Assembly: GCA_003248315.1 (NCBI GenBank)
Contig: QKWM01000004.1
Span: 62,001 to 126,000, forward strand
Source of the DNA: Streptomyces sp. SW4
Lineage (GTDB): Bacteria; Actinomycetota; Actinomycetes; Streptomycetales; Streptomycetaceae
Direction: 5' to 3'
Length of the DNA stretch: 64,000 bases
Shown here: positions 52,545 to 61,460 of the stretch, piece by piece
Numbering within the stretch: position 1 is the stretch's first letter
Layout of the letters: the number at the start of each line of letters is the position of its first letter
Made by a program: the position numbers and the translations under genes
Notes under the pieces: generated by a model
What the model was told of the DNA's origin: nothing
What the model saw: the letters and a program-made list of their open reading frames with translations, nothing else
Database searches by the model: none

Positions 52545-53236
52545 ATGAAGCTGAACGTCCACGAACGCGGCACCGGTGACCGGACCGCCCTCCTCGTCCA
52601 CGGCGGCATGGCCGACCACCGCACCTGGCACGCGGTGGAGGACCACCTGGTCGGCCTGGGCTACCGCGTGATCGCCCCCGATCTGCGCGGCCACGGGCTC
52701 AGCCCGCGGGCGCGTACCGCCCGGACGCCCTCGCCGACGACCTGGTGGAGAACCTGCCCGCGGGCGCCGACCTGGCGATCGGGCACTCCCTCGGCGGGCT
52801 CGCCCTCTCCCTCGCCGCGGCACGGCTGCGCCCGGCCCGCGCGGTCTACTCCGACCCCGGCTTCCTGCTGGGCAACGTCCCGGCCGGGGCGCAGCAGGCC
52901 ATGCGCCGCATGGTCGCCACGGCCACCGAGGAGTCGGTGCGGGCGATGAACCCGCGCTGGTCGGACGCCGACGTGGCGGCGGAGCTGGCCGGGTTCGCGC
53001 TGTTCGACCCCGAGTTCTTCACCGCCCTGGAGACGTTCGAGCCCGACTATCTGCCGGCCTCCGCCGTGGTGCCCTCGCTGGTGCAGCTCGCCGACCCGAG
53101 CCTGTGCCTGACGGCGGACGACGCGGCCCGGCTGAAGGAGCGCGGCTTCGAGGTGAGGACGGTCGCGGGGGCCGGCCACTGCATCCACCGCGACGACCTC
53201 GCGGGCTTCCTGGACTCGCTGGACGGCTGGATCTGA
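52545..53236 (+). CDS. Alpha/beta hydrolase
   Basis: A cytoplasmic alpha/beta-hydrolase of about 231 residues. The first strand and oxyanion segment are TALLVHGGMADHRTWHAV, then VIAPDLRGHGLSPR, the nucleophile elbow AIGHSLGGLALSLAAAR and a late His in VAGAGHCIHRDDLAGFL. The acidic residue is probably in LADPSLCLTADDA. One base is missing near 52705. Substrate unknown. It is likely controlled by the LacI-type regulator through the palindrome 66 bp upstream. Confidence 0.87.
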
Positions 53237-53254
53237 TCCGGCGGTGGCGCGCGT

Positions 53255-53298
53255 GCGCGAGGCCCCGGCGCTCCCCTCCGGGCGCCGGGGCCTCGCGC
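53255..53298. terminator. Perfect 17-bp hairpin between convergent hydrolase and surE
   Basis: GCGCGAGGCCCCGGCGC at 53255-53271 pairs fully with GCGCCGGGGCCTCGCGC at 53282-53298, with a 10-nt loop. It sits between two converging stops and is probably bidirectional. Confidence 0.85.
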
Positions 53299-53314
53299 GT
53301 GCGGCCCGCCGCCG

Positions 53315-54399
53315 TCAGCGCCCGGCGCGGACGAAGCGGGCGAGCCGGCCGGCGTCGCGGCCCGTGTGGGTGCGGTCGGGGCCGACGGGAGTCACCGTCA
53401 CCTGGCCGCGCCGCAGCAGCGCGTGGTCGGCGTCGCGCTTGGTCTCGGGGCGGCACCGGTCCGTACCGGGCTCGCACAGCGCGCCTCCGACGGCGAAGGT
53501 GCCGCCGGCCCGGGCGGTGTACCGGTGGTGCACGATCTTCTGCGTGCCGACCTCCGTCCAGACCGTGCCGGGCGGTCGCTGCCCCGGCTCCACGTGCGGA
53601 TGGTTGACGTTGATCACGAACCCGGTCGCCAGCAGATCGCGCCGGCGCAGTTCGCCGAGGAACCGGGCCCCGAACTCCGCGGTCCGGCGGTAGGTGAGGT
53701 CGCTGACCGAGAAGGCCGCCGCGTCCGGGTCGTAGGAGCTGTTCAGGGCCATCGCGGGCACCCCCTCGTCGATCGCGGCGAGCGCGGCGCCCACCGTTCC
53801 GGACTCGTTCACCACGGAGGCGACGTTGGGGCCGTGGTTGCTGCCCGAGACCACGAGGTCGGGGCCGTCGCGCCAGCCCGCCGTCGCGGCCAGTGCCCCG
53901 CCGATCGCCAGGCGCACGGTGTCGGCGGGCGTGGCGCTCGGTGTGTCGGGCCGCACGGGCCCGTGCCCTTGCACACGCCGTGGACCGCGCCGCCCGCGGG
54001 TGCCCCGGCGCAGTCGCGGGCGTACGCCTCGGGCAGGGCGGTCCGTTCGGCCAGGGTGAGGTGGCCGCCGCCGGTGGCGCTCGTGCCGGCACCGCTCTGG
54101 TTGCTCCAGGGCGCCATGACGACGACGTCCGCGCCGGCCGCGCACAGCGCCCGCCGGACCTCGTAGAGGCCCTTGCCGTCGGAGGCGTCGGGCCGGGACA
54201 TCCGCATGGAGTCGTCGTTGGTGAGCAGGACGCGCATCCCGGCGAGCGGGGCCGGGGAGGACGGCGGTGCGGGGGCCGGGGCCTCGGCCGCCGGGCCGGA
54301 ACCGGCGGGGCGGGCCTCGGCCGCCGCGGTGGCGGTGAACAGCAGCGTGGTGGCCGCGGCGAGCAGCGCGGCGGGCCTGCGCCGGACGTGGCGCTTCAT
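53315..54399 (-). CDS. surE: Secreted SurE-family nucleotidase
   Basis: SurE hydrolyses 5'- and 3'-nucleoside monophosphates. This copy has an N-terminal signal (PAALLAAATTLLFTATAAAE) and an Ala/Pro spacer, so it should act outside the cell, unlike cytoplasmic SurE. Active-site parts are MRVLLTNDDSM with the paired Asp, MAPWSNQSGAGTSAT, and DLVVSGSNHGPNVASVV with the metal Asn. Relative to E. coli SurE, extra residues lie after the first motif and at the C-terminus. One frameshift near 53945. GGAGG precedes the ATG at 54399. It follows the MFS gene by 92 bp and is probably co-transcribed with it. Confidence 0.88.
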
Positions 54400-54491
54400 G
54401 GAACCTCCAGGGGTGGATGACGGGAAGGCGGCCGCCGGCGGTACGCACCGGGGACGACCGCCGGCGGGGCGGGCCGCCGGAACGGGCGCCG

Positions 54492-55835
54492 TCAGCGGAC
54501 GCCGCGTACGCGGAGCACGCCGAACGCGCCCACGAGGGAGACGGCGGCGGCCACGGGGAAGAGCGCCTCGTATCCGCCGGCCGCCACGATCCAGCCGGCG
54601 ATGGTGGGGGCGAGGATCTGCGGGCCGGCGTTGGCGATGTTGATGACGCCCATGTCCTTGCCGGCGTCCGCGGCGCGCGGGAGCACCTTGGTGATCAGGG
54701 CCATGTCGACGGCCATGTACACCCCGAAGGCGAGGCCGCCGACGACGTTGTACGCGAGCATCCCGTCCTCGGTGGGCGACAGGACCGGGATCGTCAGCGC
54801 CAGCGCCGCGACGACGCCGGAGGTCAGCACGAAGGGCTTGAACCGGCCGACCCGGTCCACCAGCGGCCCGACGAGCACGGACGCGACGACGGTGCACACC
54901 GCGTTGACGATCATCAGGAACCCGACGGTGGGCAGCAGGTCCCGCGGCGGCACGTGGATGTGGTCGGCGAGCAGGAACATGTTGTACGTCAGGACGACGA
55001 AGTAGCCGAGCAGTACCCCGAGCCGGGAGACGAACGCCCAGGCGAAGTCGGGGTGCTGACGGGGACTCACCCAGAAGTTGGCCAGGAACGCCTTGAGCCG
55101 GAAGGGTTCGACCGGCAGGGCGCGGGCGTCGCTGTCGGGGGTCACGGTGGTGAAGACGAGGGCCGCCGCCATGACGAGCGCCGCGATCAGGTAGTAGCCG
55201 TTCTCCCCGGCGAACCGGCCGCCGAAGCCGCCGATCACCCCCTCGACGCCGAACCTCTCGCCGGGCACGCCGCCGATGACCAGGGCGGCGACGATGGTGC
55301 CGAGCGGCACGCCGAGCCCGACGAGGGCGGAGAAGGTCCCGTACCTGGCGGGCGGCACCCGGTCGGGCATCGCGGCGGTCAGCGCCGCCTGGTAGCCGTT
55401 CATGATGAACTGCACGACGCCCCAGCTCAGGCCGAGCGTGGCGATGGTCGTGGCCTGGGCCTGCGCGGCCAGGGCGAGACCGCCGAGCGCCGCGCAGAGC
55501 AGTATCCACGGCGCCCTGCGCCCGAAGCGGGAGCGGGTCCGGTCCGACAACTGCCCGAAGACCGGGTTGCCGACGGTGGCCAGCACCGCGCCGATGGTGC
55601 TGGCCGCGGACAGGGCCGTCGTGTCGTTGCTGCCGGTGATCCGCGCGACCTGGATCGGCAGCAGGAAGCCGCCGACGCCGAGCCACAGCAGGTACAGCGC
55701 GACGTTGGCCAACGGCAGCGTGACGACGAGCCGGCCCAGACGGCGGCCCTCCACGGGGCCGGGCGTACCGGCCGTGGGGGACGGGCCGGCGGCCACTGGG
55801 ATCCGTGCGCCGCCTTCGGAAAGTGAATGACTCAT
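54492..55835 (-). CDS. MFS transporter of the sugar (GPH/SLC45-like) type
   Basis: Intact, 447 residues with about 12 membrane segments. The loop-2 signature NPVFGQLSDRTRSRFGRRAP resembles the sucrose/maltose symporter group, and its counterpart in the second half is LVGPLVDRVGRFKPFVL. Other parts are VQFIMNGYQAALTAAMPDRV and INIANAGPQILAPTIAGWIV. A LacI-like operator lies 125 bp upstream. Joint control with the secreted SurE nucleotidase makes a nucleoside or sugar derived from nucleotides a possible cargo; that is inference. Confidence 0.88.
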   Translation of the reverse strand: MSHSLSEGGARIPVAAGPSPTAGTPGPVEGRRLGRLVVTLPLANVALYLLWLGVGGFLLPIQVARITGSNDTTALSAASTIGAVLATVGNPVFGQLSDRTRSRFGRRAPWILLCAALGGLALAAQAQATTIATLGLSWGVVQFIMNGYQAALTAAMPDRVPPARYGTFSALVGLGVPLGTIVAALVIGGVPGERFGVEGVIGGFGGRFAGENGYYLIAALVMAAALVFTTVTPDSDARALPVEPFRLKAFLANFWVSPRQHPDFAWAFVSRLGVLLGYFVVLTYNMFLLADHIHVPPRDLLPTVGFLMIVNAVCTVVASVLVGPLVDRVGRFKPFVLTSGVVAALALTIPVLSPTEDGMLAYNVVGGLAFGVYMAVDMALITKVLPRAADAGKDMGVINIANAGPQILAPTIAGWIVAAGGYEALFPVAAAVSLVGAFGVLRVRGVR

Positions 55836-55959
55836 GGTGGGCCCCTCGGGGAGCGGTGCCTGTGGGAGAGCTGAAGCAGCAGAACCAGCCAGAAGCAGTG
55901 CGCTCGTCGGCCCGTCTCGATCGACGTGGCCACGGCGCCGACGTTCACGGGGAGCGTAG

Positions 55960-55973
55960 GTTACACGTGTCAG
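55960..55973. promoter_or_regulatory. Near-palindrome, second probable LacI-type operator
   Basis: GTTACACGTGTCAG, 12 of 14 bases identical to the palindrome at 52466. It lies 125 bp upstream of the MFS transporter start, in the promoter region of the MFS-surE pair. Confidence 0.65.
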
Positions 55974-56105
55974 CACCGAAAGAGACCGGACAGCCCGTGA
56001 TGAATTCGTGACGTGAACGCGGGCGGGCCTTACAACGCGGGCGGGGCCTTACGAGGGACCTCGGCGCCGTACGGCGCCCGTCTCACGGACGAAGCGTCGC
56101 GTCGA

Positions 56106-56161
56106 TGGCGCCGCAGGCCTGTGCCGCGGTCCGTGGCGCCGCAGGCCTGTGCCGCGGTCCG
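56106..56161. repeat. 28-bp perfect tandem duplication
   Basis: TGGCGCCGCAGGCCTGTGCC followed by GCGGTCCG occurs twice without gap, at 56106-56133 and 56134-56161, just beyond the hemE terminator. Confidence 0.92.
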
Positions 56162-56168
56162 GGAACGG

Positions 56169-56206
56169 CGACGGGCGCGGCCGTCGGAGGGCGGCCGCGC
56201 CCGTCG
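56169..56206 (-). terminator. hemE terminator, perfect 15-bp stem
   Basis: CGACGGGCGCGGCCG at 56169-56183 pairs exactly with CGGCCGCGCCCGTCG at 56192-56206, loop of 8 nt. It lies 71 bp downstream of the hemE stop. Confidence 0.85.
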
Positions 56207-56276
56207 GATGCAGGGTCGCGAAAGGTGTTGCGCGTCGTCGCGCGGGTCGTCGCGCGGGAGACCGGGGTGGGTCGCG

Positions 56277-57344
56277 TCAGCGAGCCGTCTGCTCGTGGAC
56301 GTACTCCACGAGCCGGGTCAGCGCGTCCGGGTCGGTGGACGGCAGGACGCCGTGCCCGAGGTTGAAGACGTGGCCCTCCAGGTCCGCCGCCGCGTCCAGC
56401 ACCTCGCGGGCCTTGGCCTCGACGGCCTCCCGCGTGGCGAACAGGACGGCCGGGTCGAGGTTGCCCTGGAGCGCCTTGCCGGCGCCGACCCGGCGGGCGG
56501 CCTCGTCCAGCGGGACGCGCCAGTCGACGCCGACCACGTCCGCGCCGGCCTCGCCGAGCAGGCCGAGCAGCTCACCGGTGCCGACGCCGAAGTGGATGCG
56601 CGGCACGCCGTACTCCGCGACCGACCGGAAGACCTTCGCCGAGGCGGGCAGCACCGCACGCCGGTAGTCGGCCGGCGACAGGGCGCCGACCCAGGAGTCG
56701 AAGAGCTGGACGGCGCTCGCACCGGCCTCGATCTGCACCTTCAGGAAGGCGCCCGTGATGTCGGCGAGCCGGTCGAGCAGGTCGGCCCACAGCTGCGGGT
56801 CGCCGTACATGAGCGCCTTGGTGTGCTCGTGGTTGCGGGACGGGCCGCCCTCCACGAGGTAGCTCGCGAGGGTGAACGGCGCGCCGGCGAAGCCGATCAG
56901 CGGCGTGCCGCCGAGCTCGCGGGTGAGCAGGCCGATCGCCTCGGTGACGTAGGAGACGTCCTCGGGGGTCAGGTCGCGCAGCCGGGCCAGGTCCGCGCGG
57001 GAGCGGACGGGGCGCTCGACGACCGGGCCGACGCCGGGCTTGATGTCGAGGTCGATGCCGATGGCCTTGAGCGGGACGACGATGTCGCTGAAGTAGATCG
57101 CGGCGTCCACGCCGTGGCGGCGCACGGGCTGAAGGGTGATCTCCGTGACCAGGTCCGGCCGCATGCAGGACTCGAGCATCGGGATGCCCTCGCGCACCTT
57201 GCGGTACTCCGGCAGCGAGCGCCCGGCCTGCCGCATGAACCACACGGGCGTGTGCGGCACCGGCTCACGCCGGCACGCCTTGAGGAAGGCGGAGTCGTAC
57301 GTGGCGGTCGGCTGCTTGCCCGCGGGGCTCTCGTTGGCACTCAC
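56277..57344 (-). CDS. hemE: Uroporphyrinogen decarboxylase
   Basis: HemE converts uroporphyrinogen III to coproporphyrinogen III. The frame is intact. Signature regions are [102 protein letters not shown] and [20 protein letters not shown]. The start is taken as GTG at 57344 ([20 protein letters not shown]). It provides the substrate for the coproporphyrin route of which hemY and hemQ lie elsewhere in the window. Confidence 0.97.
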   Translation of the reverse strand: MSANESPAGKQPTATYDSAFLKACRREPVPHTPVWFMRQAGRSLPEYRKVREGIPMLESCMRPDLVTEITLQPVRRHGVDAAIYFSDIVVPLKAIGIDLDIKPGVGPVVERPVRSRADLARLRDLTPEDVSYVTEAIGLLTRELGGTPLIGFAGAPFTLASYLVEGGPSRNHEHTKALMYGDPQLWADLLDRLADITGAFLKVQIEAGASAVQLFDSWVGALSPADYRRAVLPASAKVFRSVAEYGVPRIHFGVGTGELLGLLGEAGADVVGVDWRVPLDEAARRVGAGKALQGNLDPAVLFATREAVEAKAREVLDAAADLEGHVFNLGHGVLPSTDPDALTRLVEYVHEQTAR

Positions 57345-57405
57345 GACGGCAAGTCTCGCATGCCCCGCCGACAGTCCCCGACCGCGGGTCGACGGCTCCG
57401 GCGAG

Positions 57406-57505
57406 GCCGCAGGGCCCGACACCGGCGGGAGCCGCACGGCCGGACACCGGCGGGAGCCGCACGGCCCGACACCGGCGGGAGCCGCAGGGCCGGACACCGG
57501 CGGGC
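57406..57505. repeat. 25-bp tandem repeat, four copies, upstream of hemE
   Basis: Copies begin at 57406, 57431, 57456 and 57481. The unit starts GCCGCACGGCCGGACACCGG and ends CGGGA, with a few C/G changes. It lies in the 343-bp space between divergent hemE and the DUF3000 gene, where promoters for both are expected. Confidence 0.9.
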
Positions 57506-57687
57506 GGCCCGGCCACCGCGCACCCGTGGGCGCACCCCCGCGAGACACGGGTGCGGCGCACCGCCGCACCACCCCGCGCCCCGCGCGCACCGCACTCTCG
57601 GACCGCGCACCGCGTGATCCGGACATCGTGCGCGCACGCGGGTGTCCCTCCCCGCACCCGGGCGCCGTTCCGCTTAATCTTCCCCGC

Positions 57688-58365
57688 ATGGCTGCGGCTC
57701 AGGGACGACTGTCGGACGGCGCTGACGGAATGGACGAGGCGAAGGGGACGGAGGAGGACGTCCGGCATGCGGGAAGCACGGTTCCACGCCCCTTCCTGGC
57801 CTCGGTCGACGCGCTGAGAACCGCGCGGCTGCGGCCGCAGATCGAGGTGACGCCGACGCGCGCACCCCAGCGGCTCGCGCCCCACGCGTACGCCCTGGAG
57901 GCCACGGTGGTCGACGGCGACCAGGACCTGGCCGACGGACGCCTGGTACTGCTGCACGACCCCGCCGGCCACGACGCCTGGCGCGGCACCTTCCGGCTGG
58001 TGACGCTGGTACGGGCGGAGCTGGAGCCGGAGATGGCCGCCGATCCGCTGCTGCCGGACGTGTGCTGGACGTGGCTGACGGGCGCGCTGGAGACGCGCGG
58101 GCTGTCCTGCGGCGAACCGAGCGGCACGGTCACCCGCGCCAGTTCGCACTACTTCGGCGGGCTGTCGGCGCGTCCCGCCGCCTCGCAGATCGAGATCCGG
58201 GCCTCCTGGACGCCCCGCGAGGGTCTCGGCGGCATCCCCGACACCGCCGCCCACCTGGCGGCCTGGTGCGATCTGCTGGCCCAGGTCGCGGGGCTGCCGC
58301 CGGCCGGTCCCGGCGACGCCTCGGTGGTGACGCTCCCGCAGCGGCGGGGCCCGCAGACGCCGTAG
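57688..58365 (+). CDS. DUF3000 protein
   Basis: A conserved actinobacterial protein of unknown function, intact over 225 residues. Family-like parts are [60 protein letters not shown] and [20 protein letters not shown]. The ATG at 57688 has no ribosome site but TTAATC at 57674 fits a -10 box, so a leaderless transcript is possible; an ATG near 57729 is an alternative. It sits between hemE and whiI, as I recall from S. coelicolor. Confidence 0.85.
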   Translation: MAAAQGRLSDGADGMDEAKGTEEDVRHAGSTVPRPFLASVDALRTARLRPQIEVTPTRAPQRLAPHAYALEATVVDGDQDLADGRLVLLHDPAGHDAWRGTFRLVTLVRAELEPEMAADPLLPDVCWTWLTGALETRGLSCGEPSGTVTRASSHYFGGLSARPAASQIEIRASWTPREGLGGIPDTAAHLAAWCDLLAQVAGLPPAGPGDASVVTLPQRRGPQTP

Positions 58366-58760
58366 CGCCCTGCCTCTCCTTCCCCCGTCGCCGCGGCACA
58401 CGCCCCCCTCCCCTCAGCACACGCCCCTCCCCCCAGCGCACTCTCCCCTCCCCCTCAGCACACTCCCCCTCCCCTCACAGGTGGCCCCCGGGCCGCCTCA
58501 TGCCCGGAACCGGTTCCGTCACTTTGTCGATACGGCCACTTTCAGACGGATTACGACACCGCAACGACGTAGAGCGAAACCGTTCGGTCTTCGAATGATC
58601 GATCGCGTGTCCGAATTGCTCGGATTGTTACTCACCAGATCGTGATCATTCTCTAAAGGCGGGCGGGTTCGGTGCCGAAGACGACTGTGACCTTGAAAGC
58701 ACGGTTCGTCCCGGCTTCTTCCCCACGAGCCGGCCCCGTCCCCGCACCCCAGGAGGCCTG
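58366..58760 (+). promoter_or_regulatory. whiI upstream region with C-rich repeats and sigma-WhiG-like promoter
   Basis: The first part (58396-58480) is a pyrimidine-rich imperfect tandem repeat, about four units of roughly 20 bp built on CCCCTCCCCTCAGCACAC. The second part is much AT-richer. There TAAA at 58654 is followed after 16 bases by GCCGAAGA at 58674, close to the sigma-WhiG consensus TAAA-N15-GCCGATAA. whiI is known to depend on sigma-WhiG in S. coelicolor. The leader to the GTG would be about 70 nt. Confidence 0.65.
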
Positions 58761-59419
58761 GTGTCCGTTCTTCTCGAGCAGCCCGCAAGCCTGGTCGCCT
58801 ACCGCCCGAACAAGCCGACCGCCATGGTGGTCGTGGCCGATCCCGCGTCCGCTCCACCGTCACCCGCCACCTGTGGGCGCTCGGCGTGCGCGACGTCATC
58901 GAAGCCTCGTCCATCGCGGAGGCTCGTCCCGCATCGGCAACCCCCGCGACATCTGCGTCGCCGACGTCCACCTGCCCGACGGCTCCGGGCTCACGCTGCT
59001 GTCCGAGACCCGCGCCGCGGGCTGGCCCAACGGGCTCGCCCTGTCCGCCGCCGACGACATCGGCGCCGTGCGCAACGCCCTCGCGGGCGGCGTCAAGGGC
59101 TACGTCGTCACCGGCACCCGTACCAACCTCGGGCTCCCCACCCGGCCGGGAGCCGCCCCATCGGCGCCGCCGCGGCCCGGCTGCACCGCCGCCCCCGGGC
59201 GCCCCGAGCCACCCGGGCGGCTACCGCGAGCTGTCCGGCCGCGAGGTCGAGGTGCTGCGGCTGGTCGCCGAAGGCCAGTCGAACAAGGCGATCGGCGTCT
59301 CGATGGGACTGTCCGCCCTCACCGTCAAGAGCCACCTCGCCCGTATCGCCCGGAAGCTCGGCACCGGGGATCGCGCCGGGATGGTGGCGGTGGCGCTGCG
59401 GACCGGGATCATCCACTGA
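58761..59419 (+). CDS. whiI: Sporulation regulator WhiI, atypical response regulator
   Basis: WhiI is needed for septation and spore maturation in aerial hyphae. The receiver domain is atypical: PTAMVVVADP holds only one acidic residue in place of the usual pair, while the Asp of ICVADVHLPDGSG and Ser in LALSAADD remain; the conserved Lys after KGYVV is Thr. The C-terminal LuxR helix-turn-helix is ELSGREVEVLRLVAEGQSNK and LSALTVKSHLARIARKLG. Frameshifts lie near 58843, 58928 and 59153. GTG start with AGGAGG upstream. Sequence and context agree with S. coelicolor whiI as I remember it. Confidence 0.92.
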
Positions 59420-59709
59420 CGCCGGTCCGTCCGGCGGCCGCCCCCCCTTCCCCTTCCCCTCCCCGCTTCCGTTCCTCTCCCGCCCGCTCCCCTTCCCCTT
59501 CCCCTTCCCCGTTCCCTCCGCTCTCCCCTTCGCCCTCCCCGCTCCCGCCGTTCACTGGCGTGAACGGGACGGCGGTCGGCCGCGGGCGCTGCTGCCCCGG
59601 CCGCTCCGGGGGCACTGATTCACCGACCTGACTGGTTTACGACCCCACAGCGCCCGTCGACGGAACGTTCCGTCGACGGGCGCTGTCCACACACGGATAC
59701 TCTTGACAG
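59420..59709. other. Space after whiI with polypyrimidine tract and 40-bp perfect palindrome
   Basis: From about 59436 to 59555 the plus strand is nearly pure C and T (repeats of CCCCTTCCCCTTCC). From 59647 to 59686 lies a perfect palindrome with no loop: left half ACAGCGCCCGTCGACGGAAC, right half its exact complement. It is probably the whiI terminator and may also act on antisense transcription. No gene is seen. Confidence 0.8.
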
Positions 59710-60997
59710 GTGACCGACGCCCACGAAACCGCAGCAGACCGTTCACTGCGAACCACCGGAGGCGCCCCTCCGGACGAGGCCGGATCTACTGCTACGGAGG
59801 CGCCGATCCCCTTGCTGGAGCCCGCGAGGGCATTCCTCCGGTGATCGCGGACCCCGCCGGCCTCGCCGAGGTGACCGCCGCCTTCGCGGCCGGTTCCGGA
59901 CCCGTCGCCGTCGACGCCGAGCGCGCCTCCGGGTACCGGTACGGCCAGCGCGCGTATCTCGTGCAGCTGCGCCGCGAGGGCGCCGGGACCGCGCTGATCG
60001 ACCCGGTGGCCTGTCCCGACCTGTCCGCGCTGGGCGAGGCGCTGGCCGACGCCGAGTGGGTGCTGCACGCGGCCACCCAGGACCTGCCCTGCCTGCGCGA
60101 GATAGGGATGGTGCCGCGCCGGCTGTTCGACACCGAGCTGGCCGGGCGGCTGGCCGGGTTCCCGCGGGTCGGCCTCGGCGCGATGGTCGAGGGCGTCCTG
60201 GGCTACGTACTGGAGAAGGGCCACTCCGCCGTCGACTGGTCCACCCGTCCGCTGCCCGAGCCCTGGCTGCGCTACGCCGCGCTGGACGTGGAACTCCTCG
60301 TCGACCTGCGCGACGCGCTGGAGAAGGAGCTGGACCGGCAGGGCAAGCTGGACTGGGCCCGGCAGGAGTTCGACGCCATCGCCTCCGCGCCGCCGCCCGA
60401 GCCGCGCAAGGATCCGTGGCGGCGCACGTCCGGGATGCACAAGGTGCGGCGCCGGCGGCAGCTCGCCGTCGTGCGCGAGCTGTGGCAGACCCGGGACCGC
60501 ATCGCGCGGCGCCGGGACGTCTCCCCGGGCAAGGTGCTGCCGGACGCGGCGATCGTCGAGGCCGCGCTGTCGATGCCGGCCAACGTGCACGCGCTCGCCG
60601 CGCTCAACGGGTTCGGGCGGGTCAACCGGCGCCAGCTGGAGCAGTGGCAGGCGTCGGTGGACCGGGCGAAGGCGCTGTCGGAGTCGCAGCTGCCGCAGCC
60701 GGGGCAGCCGGTGACCGGGCCCCCGCCGCCGCGTGCGTGGGCCGACAAGGACCCGGCCGCCGCGGCCCGGCTCAGTGCCGCGCGCGCCGGGGTGTCGGCG
60801 CTGGCCGAGGAGCTGAACATGCCGCAGGAGAACCTGATCACGCCGGACACGGTGCGGCGGCTGTGCTGGAGCCTCCGGCGGTGGTGGACGAGGAGTCGGT
60901 GGCGGCTGCGCTGGCCGGGTACGGGGCTCGGGCGTGGCAGGTGGAGCAGGTGGCTCCCGTGCTTGTCGCTGCGCTGGCGGCGGGGGGTGCGCAGTAG
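59710..60997 (+). CDS. Ribonuclease D-like 3'-5' exonuclease with HRDC domain
   Basis: DEDD exonuclease: motif I is VAVDAERASGYRYGQ with the Asp-x-Glu pair, motif II is LHAATQDLPCL and motif III is LRYAALDVELLVDL with Tyr and Asp. An HRDC domain follows (VVRELWQTRDRIARRRDVSP, NVHALAALNGFGRVN). It would trim structured RNAs such as tRNA precursors. Single bases are missing near 59825 and 60870. The GTG start is 24 bp after the palindrome and lacks a clear ribosome site, so a leaderless transcript or a later start is possible. Confidence 0.88.
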
Positions 60998-61460
60998 CCT
61001 CCGGCGGTTTTTTGGGGGGGCGTCCGGGGGCACGGGGTGGTGCCCGGGGCTGGGGATGTGCCGGGGGGCCACGGGTGGGGGCGGGTGCGGGTGTGGTGTG
61101 GCTGGTCGCGCAGTTCCCCGCGCCCCTTTGGGGGTGCTCGCCGTGGATGGGTGCGGGTGGGTGGCGTTTTTGCGCAGTTCCCGCGCCCCTTTCGAGGGGT
61201 GCTCGCCGTGGGTGAGTGCGGGTGGGTGGCGTTTTTTGCGCAGTTCCCCGCGCCCCTTTCGACGGGTGCTCGCCGTGGGTGGGTGCGGGTGGGTGTTTTG
61301 CGTAGTTGCCCGCGCCCCTTCGGGAGCGTCCGTGTGATGTTCGCCGCTCGTGTCGTGGGGGCTGGGCAGCTACGTTACCCACAAGTAGCATGGGGCTGAG
61401 CGCGCGCTCAGTGCATGCGTGCCGCAGCAGTGCCATCCCGCACCCTGGAGGAGAGCCATC
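60998..61460. repeat. Gene-free stretch with four copies of a 62-66-bp repeat
   Basis: Copies start near 61108, 61172, 61238 and 61300. Each begins GCGCAGTTCCCCGCGCCCCT and continues GTGCTCGCCGTGGGTG and GTGCGGGTGGGTG. The first 20 bases are a motif I recall as scattered through many Streptomyces intergenic regions. The area also has a run of seven G at 61013 and G-rich stretches. The last 100 bases hold the thiolase promoter region; a GGAGGAG ribosome site precedes the GTG. Confidence 0.85.

Larger units (their letters stand above)
55836..56276. other. Gene-free stretch with operator, tandem duplication and terminator
   Basis: These 441 bases lie between the MFS start and the hemE stop. They contain the LacI-like site at 55960, short GC-rich repeats around 56020-56055 (AACGCGGGCGGG twice), a 28-bp tandem duplication at 56106-56161 and the hemE terminator at 56169-56206. 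I see no convincing gene; reading frames in it lack ribosome sites. Confidence 0.7.
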
